The notes beneath the pieces were generated by a model that saw nothing but the letters and a program-made list of their open reading frames with translations, had not been told where the DNA came from and did no database searches. The translations under genes were made by a program, and so were the position numbers. Source: Diogma glabrata (Eukaryota; Arthropoda; Insecta; Diptera; Cylindrotomidae). Taken from it: a stretch of DNA of 64,000 nucleotides. The stretch is from positions 459,419,360 through 459,483,359 of the forward strand of contig OY856186.1 in assembly GCA_963693315.1 (NCBI GenBank), in the 5' to 3' direction. Positions 61,144-64,000 of this stretch are shown one piece after another; within the stretch, counting starts at the first letter, position 1; each line of letters starts with the position of its first letter.

Positions 61144-61425
61144 TTAATTTGTTAATTTTTTTCTATTTTTTGATCCACGGGTGTGACCACCCCGCGTACT
61201 CCAGTCCCTGCTATTGGCATATGAGTTAACGTGAGATATCACATACCACTGGCAATAGCAGTGAGATATCACTAGCCAAGGTGATACCTTAGGGGTGCTG
61301 GCGGATGAACTGTATACAGTCAACGGTAGCACTCTCAATCTTAGCTAATGAATATTCCTTGATGCTGGAACGCTGTGGCTTGCTCGAAGAAACGAGCCTT
61401 CATATAACTATATATCTAAGCTTTA
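61144..61425 (-). pseudogene. Second copy of the transposon ORF fragment seen at 10310
   Basis: On the - strand, SYEGSFLRASHSVPASR-type and RVLPLTVYSSSASTPKV peptides (about 61410-61279) match the 10322-10470 copy in order. After that the two copies diverge: here the text goes on through tgatatctcac and ctgctattgccag words with local inverted repeats instead of the Cys-rich tail. At least one in-frame stop is present. Confidence 0.55.
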
Positions 61426-61607
61426 ATCTTTGAATAATATACTGCGTCCCATAATCAGGGATTATGCCATTAGCTGGACTATTGGCAAACCAATTTTAGT
61501 TTTGTTCCCGCAAATTTTTAAAACAAATTTGCTTTTTATCTCTTATTTTATTTTTATGTTCCCTATCCTATCACGAAATATTGGCCTATGTCATATTTTA
61601 TATGTGA

Positions 61608-61795
61608 TAGGATTTATGGTTTAGTTATCCATTATTTAACAAAAAAATATAAAAAAAAAACAAAAAAAACAGATTTGCGTCCATTAACATCTTTAGAACG
61701 CATGTTGTTGTGGGACCTTGGTCTTAAAAGGTTTTTATGTGTTGTTGTGACACATATTGTAATGCCTACTACACATCACATTTTATTAAAAAAAA
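61608..61795 (+). repeat. Dispersed repeat, copy 2 (pair with 16778-16975)
   Basis: Same orientation and word order as the copy at 16778, ending in an A-rich run (61788-61801). Confidence 0.7.
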
Positions 61796-61869
61796 AAAAA
61801 TTGAAATCCACCATTCAACTTTATTAAAGCAAAAACGACATACATGATAGTCTCTTCAAAAATTACTCC

Positions 61870-62160
61870 ACGAAGATAACCGGCTATCTGCGAACACTAT
61901 CCCGATTAGCATTTTGTTAAGGCATGCCCTATTATGATCCGGGCCGGATCAGGGTGCTATAAGGTATGTCCTAATAGGGTATTTGCATCCGGTCAGTATA
62001 AGAAATCATATGGTACGTCCCATTTGTCCTGATCCATCCTATTTATCCCGAACCGATAGTTTATGACGTTACATTACTGACCAGGGCCTGTCCATTGTGT
62101 CTGATCCGGTCCCTATTAATGGTAGGAAAAACCGTATTCGGCTCTGAGCTGAGCCCTTAT
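61870..62160. repeat. GC-richer repeat-like block with 'gatccgg/ggatcagg' words
   Basis: Words such as ccgggccggatcaggg, gtcctgatccatcc, ctgatccggtcccta and paired ggcatgccctatta / ggtatgtcctaatagg recur in direct and inverted order. It resembles the blocks at 7990 and 53925 in style. No family is assigned. Confidence 0.4.
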
Positions 62161-64000
62161 TTAGCTAGTCGGGGTCATTATAGTATTGAAACAGCAAACT
62201 TCACTTTTGTTAATCATATCTTTTTAACGCACCTAAGTTCTAAGACGGAAATACAAAGAAAGTGCATCGGAGATAATCGGATAACATCGAGTAATATAAA
62301 CAGAAAATAATTTTTTGAAAAGAGCATTTAGAATTTTGTGAGGTATCTAATTTATAAAAATTAATCAAAACCAAAAAAAAGTAGGCCAATAACCTTTAAA
62401 ATACTACATGAATACACGAATGCAACACACTTCTATAATCAATACAATTTCTTGCGAATTGCGAATGTGGGAGTCAACTGTCAATTTTATCCAAAACTCT
62501 CTACAGCAATCGTCGTGGCACCTAAAGTATGTTGAGGGTCTCTTTGTTGATGTTTTTTTAGCTTTTCTGTATACCTGTCCCTTCATGTTCAATATGTTTG
62601 TTCGTGTGCGTTGTTTTGCGTCACCATAATGCCCGTTGTTACCATTATTTACCAACCAGGCGGTTTATGGTTGGCTTTGAGGATCTAATTCACACGTCTA
62701 CACACAAACCAACTGTTAATTGATTTTTAAATTATATATTCCAATAGTTTTTTATTTGTTTTTCAATGCTATAATAAGCATATATAGATTATAGAAACTA
62801 AAATAAATAGTCAGATTTGTTTTTTCTGTAATGTATTTTTGTTGTTCATTCTTTTATTTGAATTTCATTCTTCATTCATTAGACGTTAACTTAAACTAGA
62901 AGACACAAGTCTTATTATTTGTCTATATTAATTGAATTGGAATAAATTTTGCTGTCCTCGTATAGGTAGGTGTTGGTTTTATTGAATTTTAATTAATACA
63001 ATTTGACTGATTGATTTTCTTTATCGAATTTATTTATTTTTAATTAGTATAAGAAATTGTTTTCGAATCAAGATAATTGTCTGGTTTCAAAACATACATA
63101 TACATTGTCTATTATGCTAGAGCGTTTCTTAATTACAAATTTCTCACCGTTCAACGGAAACAGGTGTTTATATGTGGAGTCATAATAATACAACTTCCCT
63201 TGATAAACTGGTAATAAAACTAATTTTAAAAAATTTTGATTAAAATATCATACAAATAATGACCAAAAACAAGATGTTCTGACGATTTAAAGTGGGATTG
63301 GAGTTGAAAAAAATCTATTTGTATATTCAAGGAATATGTAACTTCTCAATAATGTTACCATAAATATGTGTACATTCACATTATATTAAACACCTTCCAC
63401 TTCATATTATCAAACATCTGGACCGTTTCTTCTTTTACTTAATAGGCTTATCTTAACCTAATTATTACTGTAGCTTCAAGTTCTTAATTACTGTTTCTGT
63501 TTTTGTACAATAAAATAACAGTAACAGTGAAAAGGGTCAAACTAAAAATGAACATTTATTTCATGATTATTATCCAACGGAAAAGTATTGAAAATAAACT
63601 TTAACAAAACAAATTAAAAAAAATTAAATTTTTTAAGTGTTTTTCTTCTTGCTGAGGAAAACTGGTGAAAAGATGGTTTTCTTTATTTTGACGTCCAAAT
63701 GTCGAAAAATAATTGAAATGTTTCAGCGTTTGTAATTTAAACAAAAATTAGTATGTAAGGTAAGGAAGTCATTAAAAATTAGAATGTTTAAAGATTGTAT
63801 GTACACTGTACAGACCGAAAGACTTTAGTGTACATTATGGTTAAATCCATTGTTTATTTAGATATTATTAATAATTCAAACTTATATCTTATAGTATTTT
63901 TCATATTTTCTTAAATGATATATCGTATTAAATTAATTTGCTCTTTCTTGTTTCCATTTTTGTAAAAAATAAACTAACAGAGAATCAATCTTACCCAACA
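62161..64000. other. AT-rich noncoding DNA, nothing recognised
   Basis: The overlapping frames at 62404-62655 on both strands have no supporting signal. A 9-bp inverted word (atgtacact ... agtgtacat) lies at about 63799-63837. Confidence 0.45.

Noticed and set aside
62404..62655. Overlapping ORFs on both strands near the right end
   Set aside because: Mutually antisense, no homology or signals; at most one could be real and neither is supported.

Overview
This window looks like one long stretch of intronic and intergenic DNA from an arthropod, most likely an insect. It is very AT-rich (roughly 70% or more by eye) and has no long open reading frames. It is packed with decayed copies of animal transposons: Penelope-like elements with a GIY-YIG endonuclease, a mariner transposase end, Jockey/CR1-like non-LTR reverse transcriptase pieces, a hAT-like end, tRNA-derived SINEs and many foldback (MITE-like) repeats. 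No bacterial operon, rRNA, CRISPR array or intact tRNA gene is visible. The order of insect cannot be fixed from the sequence alone.

Host gene content is thin. The best exon is 50198-50354 on the + strand: 52 open codons between a good 3' splice site and a good 5' splice site. I do not recognise the protein. A textbook 3' splice site fused directly to GT at 15618/15619, also on the + strand, looks like a recursive-splicing site in a very long intron and could belong to the same gene. Weaker exon candidates on the - strand lie at 20645-20689 and near 28502.

Region by region. 1-11800 is mostly featureless AT-rich DNA with a Penelope tail (608-760), a tRNA-SINE (5236-5410), a GC-rich repeat next to a (TA)n tract (7990-8483), and a transposon coding remnant with a cysteine-rich tail (10310-11410). 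11881-13252 is a near-perfect inverted repeat with 654-bp arms. 13831-15437 is 'element A', an unnamed repeat family with copies at 31227-36570 (interrupted) and 38553-39650 (reversed) and a fragment at 18664-18805. 22139-27096 is a head-to-head Penelope pair whose left arm was split by a 3.2-kb insertion (22354-25554) with a 7-bp target duplication; that insertion holds ~286-bp tandem repeats. 30525-30855 is a mariner remnant. 32816-36101 is an inverted-repeat-bounded insertion carrying two opposed non-LTR reverse transcriptase relics. 37984-38098 is a pre-miRNA-like hairpin or tiny MITE. 43812-44240, 47285-49760 and 52326-53304 are foldback elements, the middle one carrying a hAT-like insertion and a nested palindrome. 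54960-56190 is another non-LTR relic, 56817-56951 a small MITE, and 59641-60510 a composite of a non-LTR endonuclease piece and a second Penelope reverse transcriptase piece.

The genes do not form a pathway. The biology here is transposon nesting, inverted duplication, and possibly the splicing of one long host gene across it.
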